From assembly GCF_001590725.1 (NCBI RefSeq), contig NZ_LQXR01000001.1, positions 62,001 to 126,000 on the forward strand: 64,000 nt of DNA, written 5' to 3'. Below, piece after piece: positions 18,927 through 29,892 of this stretch. The notes under the pieces were generated by a model. The model ran no database searches and was not told the origin of the DNA. It saw only the letters and a list, made by a program, of their open reading frames with translations. Made by a program: the position numbers and the translations under genes. The first letter of the stretch is position 1. Each line of letters starts with the position of its first letter. This DNA comes from Snodgrassella sp. CFCC 13594. GTDB lineage: Bacteria; Pseudomonadota; Gammaproteobacteria; Burkholderiales; Neisseriaceae.

Positions 18927-19411
18927 ATGACAACCGAAAAACGCATGATTAAAAAATACCCCAATCGCCGTTTATACGATACGGCTATTAGTGCTATATC
19001 ACGATTGCCGACGTGAAGCAAATGGTATTGGATTGCACGCCTATTGAGGTCATTGATGCCAAAACAGGAGAGAATTTAACGCGGCAGATTTTGTTGCAAA
19101 TATTGCTGGAAGAAGAAGCCAGTGGGGCGCCTTTGTTCAGTGATGACATGATATGCCAATTCATTCGCTTGTATGGCCAAGCGTCGCAATCTTTTTTGGT
19201 GCCTTTCCTTGAGCAAAACATGCAAGTGTTCCAAAACTGGCAGCAGCGTATGCAAGATCAGGCGCAAGGCAATATGCCATGGCTTAATTCATTCGGTTTG
19301 GGCGTTAATCCCGTGTTTGCCGAGTGGCAGCAGCAATTGCAGCAACAGTCACTACAGTTTTGGCAAAGCATGGGCATGATTCACCCCCATAAAAAATCCG
19401 ATACCTTATAG
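18927..19411 (+). CDS. phaR: PhaR-type polyhydroxyalkanoate synthesis regulator, one apparent frameshift
   Basis: Starts MTTEKRMIKKYPNRRLYDT, the diagnostic N-terminal DNA/PHB-binding domain. The frame is lost near 18995 and regained as YITIADVKQMVLDCTPIEV. Inserting one base (agtgc-tat to agtgcttat) joins them into about 161 residues. The rest contains the PHB_acc repeat (LTRQILLQILLEEE) and a Gln-rich C-terminus. Family members repress phasin and PHA genes and sense the polymer. No phaC, phaA, phaB or phasin gene lies in this window, so its targets here are unknown. AGAGG precedes the start. Confidence 0.88.
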
Positions 19412-19429
19412 CTGATGATGACCAAACTC

Positions 19430-19458
19430 AGGCTGCCTGAACAATCTAGGCGGCCTTT
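19430..19458 (+). terminator. Imperfect inverted uptake-sequence hairpin after phaR
   Basis: An exact uptake sequence (19430-19441) pairs with ctaggcggcct, followed by TTTAT. Position 19 bases past the phaR stop suggests a terminator. Confidence 0.6.
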
Positions 19459-19623
19459 ATTGATGTGGACATTTGGTAAAGGTTGGCATTTGAAGCGTGA
19501 TGGCAAGTTTTTGGATGCGGATTTGTTACACCGGTGTTTTCCATCAATCATAAAAATAAAATCCCAGTAAATGGGCTTATCCGTTAAAATAAGCGGTTAT
19601 TTTGGCAGGCGGTGCTGTTGTTA

Positions 19624-19635
19624 AGGCTGCCTGAA
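19624..19635 (+). repeat. DNA uptake sequence upstream of lepA
   Basis: Exact, single copy, 29 bases before the lepA start codon, in the probable leader. Confidence 0.7.
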
Positions 19636-19664
19636 AGACAAAAACACAGATTGAATTTCACTGC

Positions 19665-21458
19665 ATGAAAAATATCCGCAATTTTTCCATTATTGCCCAC
19701 ATTGACCATGGCAAATCAACCTTAGCTGATCGGTTCATCCAGTTTTGTGGCGGTTTGGATAACCGTGAAATGAGTGCACAAGTACTCGATTCGATGGACA
19801 TCGAAAAAGAGCGTGGCATTACCATTAAGGCTCAAACCGCGGCTTTGCATTACAAAGCCCGTGATGGCCAAACATACTTGCTCAATTTGATTGATACCCC
19901 GGGGCACGTCGATTTTTCTTATGAAGTTTCGCGATCATTATCAGCATGTGAAGGCGCGCTCTTGGTGGTGGATGCATCTCAAGGTGTGGAAGCGCAAACG
20001 GTGGCCAATTGTTATACCGCCATTGATTTGGGTGTTGAAGTGATTCCAGTACTCAATAAAATTGATTTGCCAGCGGCAGAACCAGAACGGGTAATGCAGG
20101 AAATTGAAGACATTATCGGTATCGAAGCTGTTGATGCTGTGCGCGCTTCGGCCAAAAGCGGAATGGGTATTGAAGATGTGCTGGAAGACATTGTACAGAA
20201 AGTACCGGCCCCAAAGGGTGATGAAGATGCGCCCTTGAAAGCGCTGATCATCGATTCGTGGTTTGATAATTATGTGGGCGTCGTCATGCTGGTGCGGGTG
20301 ACAGATGGCCGTTTGAATTTAAAAGACAAAGTGCGGTTTATGGCCACCAAGGCAGAAACGTTGGTGGAGCAACTGGGAATATTCACACCCAAGTCAGTTA
20401 GCAAAACTTGTTTGTCAGCTGGAGAAGTGGGCTTTTTGATTACCGGCATTAAAGAATTGGGTTCGGCCAAAGTGGGCGACACCATCACCACGGTAAAAGA
20501 TGCTGCGACTGAACCGCTGCCTGGTTTTAAAGAAGTACAGCCACAGGTATTTGCTGGTTTGTATCCGGTGGAAAGCCATGATTATGAAGGCCTGCGCGAT
20601 GCCTTAGAAAAGCTCCAGCTTAATGACGCAGCATTAAAATATGAGCCTGAAGTATCCCAGGCTTTGGGCTTCGGCTTCCGGTGTGGCTTTTTGGGTTTAT
20701 TGCATTTGGAAATTGTGCAAGAACGCTTAGAGCGCGAATTCGACATGGACCTCATTACCACCGCGCCTACCGTGGTGTATGAAGTGTTGCTCAAAAATGG
20801 TGAGCGCATTGAGGTGGAAAATCCCTCAAAATTGCCCGAAATTGCCAGCATTGAGACCATCTTTGAACCCATTATTACCGCCACTATTTTGGTCCCTCAA
20901 GAATACGTGGGGGCGGTGATGACCTTGTGCAACCAAAAACGCGGCATGCAGCAAAATATGCAATACATGGGTCGCCAAGTGATGTTGACCTATGATTTGC
21001 CCATGAATGAAGTGGTGATGGATTTTTTTGACAAGCTTAAATCTACTTCTCGCGGCTATGCTTCGTTGGATTATCATTTCAAGGAATTCTTGGCAGCCGA
21101 TTTGGTGAAGCTCGATATTATGGTTAATGGTGAAAAAGTGGATGCCTTGAGCTTGATTGTACATCGGGTTAATTCTATTTTCCGTGGCCGCGAGTTGGTG
21201 GCTAAAATGCGCGAACTGATCCCGCGGCAAATGTTTGATATTGCCGTTCAGGCAGCCATTGGTGGAAAAATCATTGCGCGCGAAAACGTGAAGGCTTTGC
21301 GCAAAAATGTGTTGGCTAAGTGTTATGGTGGCGACATCACGCGCAAGAAAAAACTTTTGGAAAAACAAAAAGCCGGCAAACGCCGCATGAAACAAGTGGG
21401 TAATGTGGAAATTCCGCAATCTGCGTTTCTGGCCATTTTGCAGGTGGGAGACAAATAA
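19665..21458 (+). CDS. lepA: Elongation factor 4 (LepA GTPase)
   Basis: 597 residues, normal family length. Ribosome-associated translational GTPase. G1 is [11 protein letters not shown]3 DTPGHVDF, G4 NKIDLPAA, and the C-terminal LepA-specific domain is seen in [18 protein letters not shown]. The stop codon shares a base with the lepB start (TAATG), so the two are coupled, the usual lepA-lepB arrangement. Downstream rnc and era lie close on the same strand. Confidence 0.97.
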   Translation: MKNIRNFSIIAHIDHGKSTLADRFIQFCGGLDNREMSAQVLDSMDIEKERGITIKAQTAALHYKARDGQTYLLNLIDTPGHVDFSYEVSRSLSACEGALLVVDASQGVEAQTVANCYTAIDLGVEVIPVLNKIDLPAAEPERVMQEIEDIIGIEAVDAVRASAKSGMGIEDVLEDIVQKVPAPKGDEDAPLKALIIDSWFDNYVGVVMLVRVTDGRLNLKDKVRFMATKAETLVEQLGIFTPKSVSKTCLSAGEVGFLITGIKELGSAKVGDTITTVKDAATEPLPGFKEVQPQVFAGLYPVESHDYEGLRDALEKLQLNDAALKYEPEVSQALGFGFRCGFLGLLHLEIVQERLEREFDMDLITTAPTVVYEVLLKNGERIEVENPSKLPEIASIETIFEPIITATILVPQEYVGAVMTLCNQKRGMQQNMQYMGRQVMLTYDLPMNEVVMDFFDKLKSTSRGYASLDYHFKEFLAADLVKLDIMVNGEKVDALSLIVHRVNSIFRGRELVAKMRELIPRQMFDIAVQAAIGGKIIARENVKALRKNVLAKCYGGDITRKKKLLEKQKAGKRRMKQVGNVEIPQSAFLAILQVGDK

Positions 21459-22446
21459 TGTCGATGACAATTATTGCTGCCGTGGTGGTGGCTTTGGTAG
21501 TGGGTGCGGTGTTGTTTGCGATGAGCAGCAAGCACCGTCAGGAAAATGGCGAATGGAGCAATACCTTACAATGGGGTTATTTGCTGATGATGGTAGGCAT
21601 TTTCGGCTTACTATCAATGGCCATGAGCTTTACCGCAGTGCTGTTGATTTTTGTGGTATTCACTGGGGTAGTGTGGTTTTGGCACAAACGCGTGCTCAAG
21701 AGCAAGCAAGAAAAATTGGATGACAACCACTTTACCGATTACATGAGTGGTTTTTTTCCCATTATCTTGGTGGTTTTTGTGTTGCGTACATTTGTGGCAG
21801 AGCCGTTTCAAATTCCATCGAGTTCGATGCGCCCCGGGCTGGCTGTGGGCGATTTTATTTTAGTGAATAAGTTTGCCTACGGTATTCGCTTGCCTATCGT
21901 AAATACGGTTTTGGTGCCCACAGGAAAAGTGGAACGTGGTGATGTGGTGGTATTCAATTATCCTGAAAATACCAAAGTGAACTACATCAAGCGCGTGGTG
22001 GGTTTGCCGGGAGACACGGTTACTTATAAAGACAAAGTACTCAGCATCAATGGTCAAAAAATCACCGATGTAGATGATCACAAAGTGTATAGCTACACAG
22101 AAAATGTGCCACAAATGGGTCCAGTGAACATTGAAGCTCAACAATTGAGCGAAACACTGGGTCAAAAGAAGTTTGATATTCTGGTCATGCCTCAGCAACC
22201 AGCGGTTTTGGTGCAAGGCGTGCGCCTGATTTTCCAGATCGTGACCAGTGTACATATTATCCAGATGGCAGTGGCTTCAGCTGCAAAGTACCGACTGGGC
22301 GCTACTTTATGATGGGTGATAACCGCGATAACAGCGAAGACAGTCGCTATTGGGGTTTTGTGGACGATCAACTGATGGTAGGCAAGGCCTTTTTGGTGTG
22401 GTTGAATTTGGGACAAATGAATCGCGTGGGTACTCATATTCAGTAA
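21458..22446 (+). CDS. lepB: Signal peptidase I, one apparent frameshift
   Basis: About 329 residues after restoring one base near 22226. As written, the first frame runs into an unrelated tail after VLVQGVR and stops at 22312. The other frame then reads DFPDRDQCTYYPDGSGFSCK, then FMMGDNRDNSEDSRYW, to the stop at 22446. Three N-terminal hydrophobic segments anchor it in the inner membrane. Catalytic Ser is in PSSSMRPGLAVGDF and the catalytic Lys in YIKRVVGLPGDTV. It removes Sec and Tat signal peptides and is normally essential, so the break is more likely a sequence error than a mutation. Confidence 0.93.
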
Positions 22447-22549
22447 AGAGATTGATTATTTAAGTGCCTGCAGGTTGCTTCCTGTGGGTTTTAACTCAGC
22501 CTCAACACCTTTGGCGGTTTGATTGTATTTCAAGCCGCCAAAAGTCTTC

Positions 22550-22561
22550 AGGCTGCCTGAA
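22550..22561 (+). repeat. DNA uptake sequence between lepB and rnc
   Basis: Exact copy in the palindromic context CTTCAGGCTGCCTGAAG, about 10 bases before the rnc start. Confidence 0.7.
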
Positions 22562-22572
22562 GAGGAAATAGT

Positions 22573-23298
22573 ATGACTATCGTAGACAATCGGCATCAGC
22601 AAGCCATGGAGCGCATTCAAAAAGCGTTTGATTATGTGTTTCAGCAGCCTACTTTGTTGGTACGAGCCTTAACACACCGCAGCTTTTCGGCAGAAAATAA
22701 TGAGCGTTTTGAATTTGTGGGTGATTCAATTTTGAATTACAGCGTAGCCAAGATGTTGTTTGTGGCTTTTCCTACATTGACAGAAGGTGAACTATCAAGA
22801 CTGCGGGCGAATTTGGTCAACCAAGATACCTTGGCCGAGATTGCCACAGAATTACACGTGAGTGAAGCTTTGTTGTTGGGGCCGGGGGAGCTTAAAAGTG
22901 GTGGCTACCGCCGTCCATCTATTATGGCGGATGCTATGGAAGCGATGTTTGCGGCCATCAGCTTTGATGCCGATTTCAATACTGCTGAAAAAGTGGTGTG
23001 TCATTTGTATGCTGGGCGCATTCAGCACATTAACCCGAAAGACAATGGCAAGGATGCCAAAACACGGTTGCAGGAAGCCTTGCAGGCGCGTCATTGGGCT
23101 TTGCCCAAGTACCGCATCATTGATCAGATTGGTGAAATCCATGAGCAACAATTTGTGGTGCAGTGTGATTTGGGTGAGCTGGGTTTTCAAACCGAAGCCG
23201 CTGGGCATAGCCGCCGCGAGGCCGAACAGCAAACCGCACAAACCGCTTTGGTGTGGTTGGATGAGCACCATCCTTTGCATAAAGGACGCAAGAAATGA
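22573..23298 (+). CDS. rnc: Ribonuclease III
   Basis: 241 residues. Cleaves double-stranded RNA, including rRNA precursors. The catalytic signature NERFEFVGDSILN is present, with the second acidic site in RRPSIMADAMEAMFAAI. The C-terminal double-stranded RNA-binding domain spans about 165-235 (DAKTRLQEALQARHWALPKY). It overlaps era by four bases (ATGA), giving the conserved rnc-era pair. Confidence 0.96.
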   Translation: MTIVDNRHQQAMERIQKAFDYVFQQPTLLVRALTHRSFSAENNERFEFVGDSILNYSVAKMLFVAFPTLTEGELSRLRANLVNQDTLAEIATELHVSEALLLGPGELKSGGYRRPSIMADAMEAMFAAISFDADFNTAEKVVCHLYAGRIQHINPKDNGKDAKTRLQEALQARHWALPKYRIIDQIGEIHEQQFVVQCDLGELGFQTEAAGHSRREAEQQTAQTALVWLDEHHPLHKGRKK

Positions 23299-24203
23299 CC
23301 GATTTGTCATTGGCAAAACCCGATTATCGTTGTGGCTTTGTGGCCATAGTGGGGCGGCCCAATGTGGGGAAATCCACGTTGATGAACCATTTAATCGGCC
23401 AGAAAATCAGCATTACCAGCAAAAAGGCGCAAACCACTCGACACAAGGTAAATGGCATCTATACTGATGATGAGGCGCAGTTGGTGTTTGTGGATACGCC
23501 GGGCTTCCAGACGCATCATCGCAATGCGCTGAATGATCGCCTTAACCAAAACGTCACTGAAGCGGTGGCTGGGGTTGATGTGGTGGTGATGGTGGTGGAG
23601 GCGCTGCGCTTTGCTGATGCCGATCGAGAGGTGTTGCAGCAATTGCCGAAGCGGGTACCGGTGGTGTTGGTGGTGAATAAAATTGACAAAGATAAGGCCA
23701 AAGATGCCGTGGTTTTGCAGCATTTTATTGAGGGTGTGCAGCAGGAATACGGTTTTGCGGCTGTTGAGGTCGTGAGTGCCAAGCATGGCTTGCGTATTGC
23801 CAATCTGATTCATTTGCTCAAACCCATGTTGCCTGAAGGCATTCCTTTGTATCCGGAAGACATGGTAACCGATAAATCCAGTCGCTTTTTGGCCATGGAA
23901 ATCGTGCGCGAAAAATTGTTTCGCTATTTGGGTGAGGAATTGCCTTACGCGATGAATGTGGAAGTAGAACAGTTTGAAGAAGAAGAAGGCTTGTATCGCA
24001 TTTACATTGCTGTATTGGTGGATAAAGATAGTCAAAAAGGCATTCTGATTGGGAAAGGCGGCGACAAATTGAAAAAAATTTCCACAGAAGCACGCCTAGA
24101 TATGGAAGCGTTATTTGGTACCAAAGTATTTTTGAAAGTTTGGGTCAAAGTTAAATCTGGTTGGGCCGACGATATTCGCTTCTTGCGAGAACTGGGGTTG
24201 TAA
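23295..24203 (+). CDS. era: GTPase Era
   Basis: 302 residues. Binds 16S rRNA and helps 30S subunit maturation. G1 VGRPNVGKSTLMNHLIG, G3 DTPGF, G4 VNKIDK; the C-terminal KH domain contains GILIGKGGDKLKKIS. Translationally coupled to rnc. Ends before a strong convergent terminator shared with the MFS gene. Confidence 0.97.
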   Translation: MTDLSLAKPDYRCGFVAIVGRPNVGKSTLMNHLIGQKISITSKKAQTTRHKVNGIYTDDEAQLVFVDTPGFQTHHRNALNDRLNQNVTEAVAGVDVVVMVVEALRFADADREVLQQLPKRVPVVLVVNKIDKDKAKDAVVLQHFIEGVQQEYGFAAVEVVSAKHGLRIANLIHLLKPMLPEGIPLYPEDMVTDKSSRFLAMEIVREKLFRYLGEELPYAMNVEVEQFEEEEGLYRIYIAVLVDKDSQKGILIGKGGDKLKKISTEARLDMEALFGTKVFLKVWVKVKSGWADDIRFLRELGL

Positions 24204-24341
24204 TCAAATTGGCAGACAATGGCCGATCTGGGTTTTGATGGTGGTGGCCATGTTTTAATGCGTGTGCTGACCTTGGTTGCGGTTAACCCGTATTAGGTCT
24301 GGGGAATGATTACTCTTGAAGTAACATGTGATGATTGATAC

Positions 24342-24379
24342 AAAACAGGCTGCCTGAAAGCGTTCAGGCAGCCTGTTTT
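24342..24379. terminator. Bidirectional terminator made of two inverted uptake sequences
   Basis: Perfect 17-base arms AAAACAGGCTGCCTGAA and complement around AGCG, with T-runs on both strands, placed between convergent era and the MFS gene. Confidence 0.9.
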
Positions 24380-24402
24380 TAGGATAAGTCAGTTGGCATG
24401 AA

Positions 24403-25662
24403 TTAATCTTGTTCCAATGGTACCACTGGGGTATGGCCACTGCCCGTTTCTTTCACAAAGCAGGTCAGCACCAAAGCCAGAATTAATATTCCTAAAAACA
24501 CCACCCATGCTTGCTGGAATACGGGCAAGCTCAATCCAGCTCCTCCAGCCAAGCGGTGAATCAATAGTCCCATGACATTGGTCATCAGTGCGCTGAATAC
24601 AAACACAATGAAGTTAATGACGCCAGTCGCAGTACCTTTTACGTAATCCGGATTGACTTCTTTAATTACGGTATAAGGAATCATGGCAGCACCAGAAGCC
24701 ATGCCGAAGATCAGCCCCAAAACATAATGTTGGGTATTGCTCAATTGCATTGCTGTTATGGCATAGCCACTCACCATCATTACCACCAGCGCCGCGAAAA
24801 TAATGGGTTTGCGGCGGCCGATGAAATCAGACAAATAACCCAAAATAGGACAACCGATGACCCAACCTAAAGGGATCATGGCCACGCGCAAGGCCACTTG
24901 ATCATGAGGTACGTTTAAGCCTTGTTCGAGAAATTGAGTGCCCCAAACAAAATCGCCGATATTGGTGGGCGCGAACATGAATGCCGCAATCAAGGCACAT
25001 AAATATGATTGTGGATTTTTCAAGACCACCACATAAGGCGCCGTCAAATTAGACCAATCCACTTTGCCTTCGCGCGTGCGCGGCGTGACTGCCAAAGCCG
25101 CCATGAAGACCAAGGCCAAGCCGGCTGCAGATACAAACCAGAATGTTTGCCATGTAAGCCATTGCTGATTGATGACAGGGGATACTACTGCTTGGCCCAT
25201 GAAGCCGCCCATCATCCCAAAGCATTGAGTTACACCCACGGCGGAGGCTAGCCATTCCTTGGGAAAACCTCGGGTAGCCAAAAAAACCGCACTGGTGAAC
25301 GCCAAGCCCGAGCCGGCTCCTTGCAGCAAACGGCCAACATAGGCACCAAAAACATAGCCAGAACCAAACAGCAAACAGCCCACTGCTACCAGAATGATGC
25401 CCAGCGGTGCCACCAAGCGCGGGCCAATGCGATCCAGCAAGATGCCCGAAACCAGTGAAAAAATGGCGTAGCTGTAAAAATAAACGCCGATAATAGAAGC
25501 CACTTGGGTGTTATCCAGGGATAATGCTTGACCAATATCGGTCATCATGATGCTCGGTGCTGAACGTAAAGCATATTGAATGAAATAGAAAAACGAACAA
25601 ATAAGCCAAGAAACCACAAAAATCACATTCAGTTTACCGGCTTGGGTGGGTGATGAAGGCAT
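24403..25662 (-). CDS. Major facilitator superfamily transporter, substrate unknown
   Basis: 419 residues from ATG 25662 with GGAG six bases upstream; an in-frame start at 25737 is less likely. About 12 hydrophobic segments. The MFS loop 2-3 motif appears as GILLDRIGPRLVAPLGI, and the loop 8-9 copy as GYLSDFIGRRKPIIF. Another conserved stretch is GRLLQGAGSGLAFTSAVFLA. Nothing in the neighbourhood (era, mnmM) suggests a substrate. Single-gene unit. Confidence 0.82.
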   Translation of the reverse strand: MPSSPTQAGKLNVIFVVSWLICSFFYFIQYALRSAPSIMMTDIGQALSLDNTQVASIIGVYFYSYAIFSLVSGILLDRIGPRLVAPLGIILVAVGCLLFGSGYVFGAYVGRLLQGAGSGLAFTSAVFLATRGFPKEWLASAVGVTQCFGMMGGFMGQAVVSPVINQQWLTWQTFWFVSAAGLALVFMAALAVTPRTREGKVDWSNLTAPYVVVLKNPQSYLCALIAAFMFAPTNIGDFVWGTQFLEQGLNVPHDQVALRVAMIPLGWVIGCPILGYLSDFIGRRKPIIFAALVVMMVSGYAITAMQLSNTQHYVLGLIFGMASGAAMIPYTVIKEVNPDYVKGTATGVINFIVFVFSALMTNVMGLLIHRLAGGAGLSLPVFQQAWVVFLGILILALVLTCFVKETGSGHTPVVPLEQD

Positions 25663-25934
25663 AATAGGCTCCATGTGTGTTGTGTTGAATGCGTTAATAT
25701 CACATAAATGAAAACATGCAAAGCCAATCATGCGCAATGGTTTTTCATATGCGAAATTATATATGTTTTTAGTGAATAATTGCTTTGTGGCATGTCAATA
25801 AAAAAACATTTCAAACGAATAGGGTCATTTGGTTTGATAAAATGTTGTGATGTGAATGTCATGATGATTTGATCGGGGCATGTATAGCGATAGAGTCTTT
25901 AGTGACTCCTTAATTGTATTGAGTGAGGCTGTAA

Positions 25935-26492
25935 ATGTTGGAAAACATCATTCCATTTGTGCATAGTGTGCTGGGTCATGCTATTGGGTCAGGCGATACC
26001 GTGGTGGATGGCACGGCGGGGAATGGCCATGACACGGTATTTTTGGCGCGATGCGTTGGCGATGAGGGGCGGGTGCTGGCTTTTGATGTGCAAGCGGTAG
26101 CTCTGGCGGCTACTTCAGAACGCTTGCTCGCCCATGGTTTAGATAAACAGGTGCAACTGATTCATGATGGCCATGAGCACTTGGCTGCCTATGCACCAAC
26201 GACCATTCAAGCCGCTTTGTTTAACTTCGGATACCGGCCCGGTGGGGAGAAAACAGCCACCACCCGTGCAGAAACCAGTTTGATCGCATTACGCACCGCT
26301 CTGTCTTTACTCAAATCCGGCGGCATGATGGCCGCGGTATTGTATCCAGGACACCCAGAAGGTCAACGAGAAGCGGCTGCTATTGTGGATTGGGCTGCCA
26401 CTTTGCCACAGCAGCAAGTCGCGGTATTGCGTTATGGATTTATTAATCGTGTAAACGCGCCTCCTTTTGCGATGATAATTGAGAAATATTGA
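25935..26492 (+). CDS. mnmM: Class I SAM-dependent methyltransferase, MnmM/YtqB family (tRNA wobble uridine)
   Basis: 185 residues. SAM motif I is VVDGTAGNGHDTVFLAR and the family signature ALFNFGYRPGGEKTATTR follows; the C-terminal NRVNAPPFAMIIEK block is also typical of this family. Characterised members methylate nm5s2U34 in tRNA to mnm5s2U, replacing the methyltransferase half of MnmC. Older annotation calls it an rRNA methylase. Whether mnmC exists elsewhere in this genome cannot be seen here. Confidence 0.82.
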   Translation: MLENIIPFVHSVLGHAIGSGDTVVDGTAGNGHDTVFLARCVGDEGRVLAFDVQAVALAATSERLLAHGLDKQVQLIHDGHEHLAAYAPTTIQAALFNFGYRPGGEKTATTRAETSLIALRTALSLLKSGGMMAAVLYPGHPEGQREAAAIVDWAATLPQQQVAVLRYGFINRVNAPPFAMIIEKY

Positions 26493-26637
26493 TACCAAAG
26501 CAAATTCAGCTGGCCATTTCCTGTTGCCTGAAAAATAAGCAGACGGGCCTGTGCATTGATCAGTCATCCACTCTGCTCAGGGGGACTGGAGACATCGGAA
26601 TTTTTGCCGATGGTTGCTATGCGCATATGAAGTGGTC

Positions 26638-26672
26638 AAAAAAACACCGCCAGTGCAGGACACAGGCGGTGT
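26638..26672 (-). terminator. Rho-independent terminator of pnp
   Basis: On the minus strand ACACCGCC and GGCGGTGT form the stem, followed by a run of seven T. Begins about 27 bases beyond the pnp stop codon. Confidence 0.85.
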
Positions 26673-26698
26673 GGTGAGTATTTCAGTAAAAAAGCGGC

Positions 26699-28831
26699 TT
26701 ATTCGGCGTGATCCTCAGTAGCTTTATGTTCTTCAGCTGGTTTTTCCAATAAGGCTTTGATTGACAAACGCACGCGGCCACGATCATCTACTTCTAGAGC
26801 TTTCACCTTCACTTCTTGGCCGATTTTGAGATAATCGCTGACATTTTTCACGCGTTCATGCGCGATCTGGCTGATGTGCACTAAGCCATCTTTGCCAGGC
26901 ATCACTGACACAATGGCGCCCACGTTATTATCCAAAATTTTCAATACAGTGCCGTCATACACTTTACCCACTTCTACTTCGGCAGTGATTTGTTCAATAC
27001 GTTGTTTGGCTGCTTCGCCAGCTTCTGCGGTCGTGGCAGCAATGGTGATGGTGCCATCTTCCGCAATATTGATTTCTGTACCAGTTTCGGCGGTGAGGCT
27101 GCGAATGGTTTCGCCACCTTTGCCAATCACATCACGGATTTTGTCCTGATTGATCTTCATGGTATACAGGCGTGGCGCATGAGCCGACAACTCTTGTGGC
27201 CCTTCCACGGCTTCTTTCATTTGACCCAAAATGTGCAAGCGCGCTTCTTTGGCCTGTGCCAAAGCAATTTGCATGATTTCTTTGGTAATACCTTGGATTT
27301 TAATGTCCATCTGCAAAGCGGTTACACCAGTGGTGGTGCCAGCTACTTTGAAGTCCATGTCACCCAAGTGGTCTTCATCACCTAAAATGTCGGTTAAGAC
27401 CGCGAATTTGCCCCCATCCAAAATCAAGCCCATGGCGATACCAGCAACGTGTGCTTTCAACGGTACCCCAGCATTCAATAAACTTAAGCAGCCTGCGCAT
27501 ACAGAAGCCATGGATGAAGAGCCATTGGATTCGGTGATTTCAGACACCACACGCATGGTGTAGCTGAAGTCTTCAGGTGTTGGTAACACAGCCAACAGTG
27601 CACGTTTGGCTAAGCGACCATGACCGATTTCACGGCGTTTGGGGGCGCCCATGCGGCCTACTTCACCAGTAGAATAGGGAGGGAAGTTGTAATGCAACAT
27701 AAAGCGATCGGTATATTCACCGCTCAAAGCATCAATGATTTGCTCATCGCGCTGGGTGCCCAAGGTGGCCGTAGCCAAAGATTGGGTTTCACCGCGGGTG
27801 AACAAGGCCGAACCGTGTGTGCGAGGCAAAACGCCAGTTTGGATATTAATCGGACGGACAGTGCGGGTGTCGCGGCCATCAATACGCGGTTGACCATCCA
27901 AGATTTGCCCACGAACCACTTCTTTTTCCAAGTCTTTGAAAATGCCTTTGATTTGGTTGGCGGTGATGGTGTCGGTACTTTCATTAATCAATTCAGCCGC
28001 TACGGCAGACCATGCCTCATCTAATTTCGCTGTGCGCGCTTGTTTTTGTTTGATTTTAAATGCAGCGTCAATGTGTTCGCCTGCCAAAGCACGTACTTTG
28101 CTCACCAAATCGTTATTGGTTTCGGGTGCTGCCCATTCCCAAATCGCAGGATTTACTTCATCGGCCAACTCATTGATGGCGGTGATGGCTGCTTGCAATT
28201 GATCGTGGCCAAATACCACTGCGCCCAACATCACGTCTTCAGGCAACACGTCTGCTTCGGATTCCACCATCAATACCGCTTTGTTGGTACCAGCCACTAC
28301 CAAATCCAAACGGGATTCAGTTAATTGGGCTTTGGTGGGGTTCAGCACGTATTGGTCATTTACATAGCCCACTCGTGCGGCACCAATGGGGCCCGCAAAT
28401 GGGACACCAGACAGCACCAGTGCCGCAGATGCACCCAGCATCGCCGGAATATCAGAATCAATTTCTGGGTCAACAGAAACCACCATAGCCACAATTTGAA
28501 TGTCGTTGAAAAAACCTTCTGGGAACAGCGGACGAATCGGGCGATCGATTAAGCGGCTGGTGAGGATTTCTTTTTCGCTTTGTTTGCCTTCGCGCTTGAA
28601 GAAGCCTCCCGGGATTTTCCCTGCGGCATAGGTGCGTTCCAAATAATCCACAGTCAAAGGGAAAAAGTCTTGGCCGGGTTTGACATCCTTGGCAGCGGTA
28701 ACGGCCACCAAAACCACGGTGTCGCCCATGGAGACTTTCACCGCACCGGCAGCTTGGCGTGCAATTTCACCTGTTTCGAAAGTGACGGTTTGGTCGCCAT
28801 ATTGGAAGGTTTTCACGTGCTTGTTAAACAT
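26699..28831 (-). CDS. pnp: Polyribonucleotide nucleotidyltransferase (PNPase)
   Basis: 710 residues from ATG 28831, with AAGGA seven bases upstream; the frame extends to 28891 but without a good ribosome site. Phosphorolytic 3'-5' exoribonuclease of the RNA degradosome. Two RNase PH-like domains (first with [20 protein letters not shown], second with [15 protein letters not shown]), then KH ([20 protein letters not shown]) and S1 ([20 protein letters not shown]) domains, and a charged tail. Usually preceded by rpsO in many proteobacteria; it is not adjacent here. Confidence 0.96.
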   Translation of the reverse strand: MFNKHVKTFQYGDQTVTFETGEIARQAAGAVKVSMGDTVVLVAVTAAKDVKPGQDFFPLTVDYLERTYAAGKIPGGFFKREGKQSEKEILTSRLIDRPIRPLFPEGFFNDIQIVAMVVSVDPEIDSDIPAMLGASAALVLSGVPFAGPIGAARVGYVNDQYVLNPTKAQLTESRLDLVVAGTNKAVLMVESEADVLPEDVMLGAVVFGHDQLQAAITAINELADEVNPAIWEWAAPETNNDLVSKVRALAGEHIDAAFKIKQKQARTAKLDEAWSAVAAELINESTDTITANQIKGIFKDLEKEVVRGQILDGQPRIDGRDTRTVRPINIQTGVLPRTHGSALFTRGETQSLATATLGTQRDEQIIDALSGEYTDRFMLHYNFPPYSTGEVGRMGAPKRREIGHGRLAKRALLAVLPTPEDFSYTMRVVSEITESNGSSSMASVCAGCLSLLNAGVPLKAHVAGIAMGLILDGGKFAVLTDILGDEDHLGDMDFKVAGTTTGVTALQMDIKIQGITKEIMQIALAQAKEARLHILGQMKEAVEGPQELSAHAPRLYTMKINQDKIRDVIGKGGETIRSLTAETGTEINIAEDGTITIAATTAEAGEAAKQRIEQITAEVEVGKVYDGTVLKILDNNVGAIVSVMPGKDGLVHISQIAHERVKNVSDYLKIGQEVKVKALEVDDRGRVRLSIKALLEKPAEEHKATEDHAE

Positions 28832-29134
28832 GGTTTTCCTTAAAAAACAATCATAAGGAGTCATGTCTGCTAAAACACTAATGATGCACACGCAAAGCTC
28901 AGAATGTGCATGGTTAGGGTTCCAGACAGTTCATGACACCCAACAGAGTGGCTGCAGCACCCGAGTCAGGTTTCAGGCAGCCGATTAAGCGTGTGATTTT
29001 AACATAAAAAGACATCAAAAATTTGTTGCACTGCAATAATCGGTGTCATTACATGCTAAAATAAATTTCATTATTGATATCGAATTGAGCTACTGATTTG
29101 CAGTGCAAGCGAGTGGCTGAAATGAGAGGAAAAA
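28832..29134. other. Divergent intergenic region pnp / acyl-CoA thioesterase
   Basis: About 300 bases without a gene. Contains one near-exact uptake sequence (TTCAGGCAGCCG at about 28973) and AT-rich stretches near 29040-29080 that could hold the rightward promoter. Confidence 0.45.
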
Positions 29135-29710
29135 ATGGCCGAATTGGAATTCAAAAAACCCACAGACAGCGACGTCCATTTATCTGTGGTGATGCATCCG
29201 GAAGACACCAATGCAGCAGGCAATATCTTCGGCGGCAAAATTTTGGCGTTGATGGATCAGGCTGCCTATGCTTGCGCTTGTAAGCATGCGCGCTCTTCTA
29301 CCGTTACAGCATCTATTAATACGGTAAATTTCCGTACCCCTATTTATGTGGGGGATTTGGTGACCATCAAAGCGAGGGTGAATTATGTTGGCAAAACTTC
29401 GATGATGGTGGGTATTCGGGTAGAAGCCGAAAACCTGATTACAGGGGAAGTTCGCCACAGCAATTCCAGCTATTTTACGATGGTGGCCAAAGGCGAGGAT
29501 GGTAAAACCAAGCCGGTACCCGGTTTGATTTTGGAAAGCAGCAATCAAGTGCGCCGATTTGTTCGTTCATATAAGCGCAAAATGGAACAGCAAGAAAGCA
29601 TGAAAAATTTTCAGGCCGAAAGCTTTCACTTGAGTAAAGATCATTTGGATTGGTGCAAACAGCAAAACGTATTGGTGGACGATAAATTATATGAACAGGC
29701 TGAAAGTTAG
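29135..29710 (+). CDS. Acyl-CoA thioesterase, tandem-type hotdog family with C-terminal extension
   Basis: 191 residues; AGAGGA precedes the ATG. The active-site motif NAAGNIFGGKILALMDQAAY is that of the YciA/acyl-CoA hydrolase group, and the strand SINTVNFRTPIYVGDLVTI follows. The C-terminal ~55 residues (VRRFVRSYKRKMEQQE onward) extend past the hotdog core, as in the characterised Neisseria meningitidis acyl-CoA thioesterase. It hydrolyses fatty acyl-CoA in the cytoplasm. Single-gene unit followed by an uptake sequence. Confidence 0.87.
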   Translation: MAELEFKKPTDSDVHLSVVMHPEDTNAAGNIFGGKILALMDQAAYACACKHARSSTVTASINTVNFRTPIYVGDLVTIKARVNYVGKTSMMVGIRVEAENLITGEVRHSNSSYFTMVAKGEDGKTKPVPGLILESSNQVRRFVRSYKRKMEQQESMKNFQAESFHLSKDHLDWCKQQNVLVDDKLYEQAES

Positions 29711-29751
29711 TCATCCAATTCATACCAAGCTTGCGCTCTTGAATGTAAGAC

Positions 29752-29763
29752 AGGCTGCCTGAA
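29752..29763 (+). repeat. DNA uptake sequence after the thioesterase
   Basis: Exact single copy about 40 bases past the stop codon; no inverted partner, so not clearly a terminator. Confidence 0.65.
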
Positions 29764-29892
29764 AAGCGGTTATTTTTTGATTAAAAAAGCCGTTTTTGAT
29801 GGGCATGTAGCCAAAATAATTGACTATCCTAGTAAGTTGGGTAGAGCCTGCGTAAAATAGTAGGGTTCATAACCAATGTTTGAGAGGACAGC

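Noticed and set aside
22509..22541. TTTGGCGG / CCGCCAAA inverted repeat as lepB terminator
   Set aside because: The loop is long (about 17 bases) and no T-run follows; at most a weak structure, so not listed.
26489..26677. 62-residue frame between mnmM and pnp
   Set aside because: It runs through the pnp terminator hairpin and has no ribosome site.
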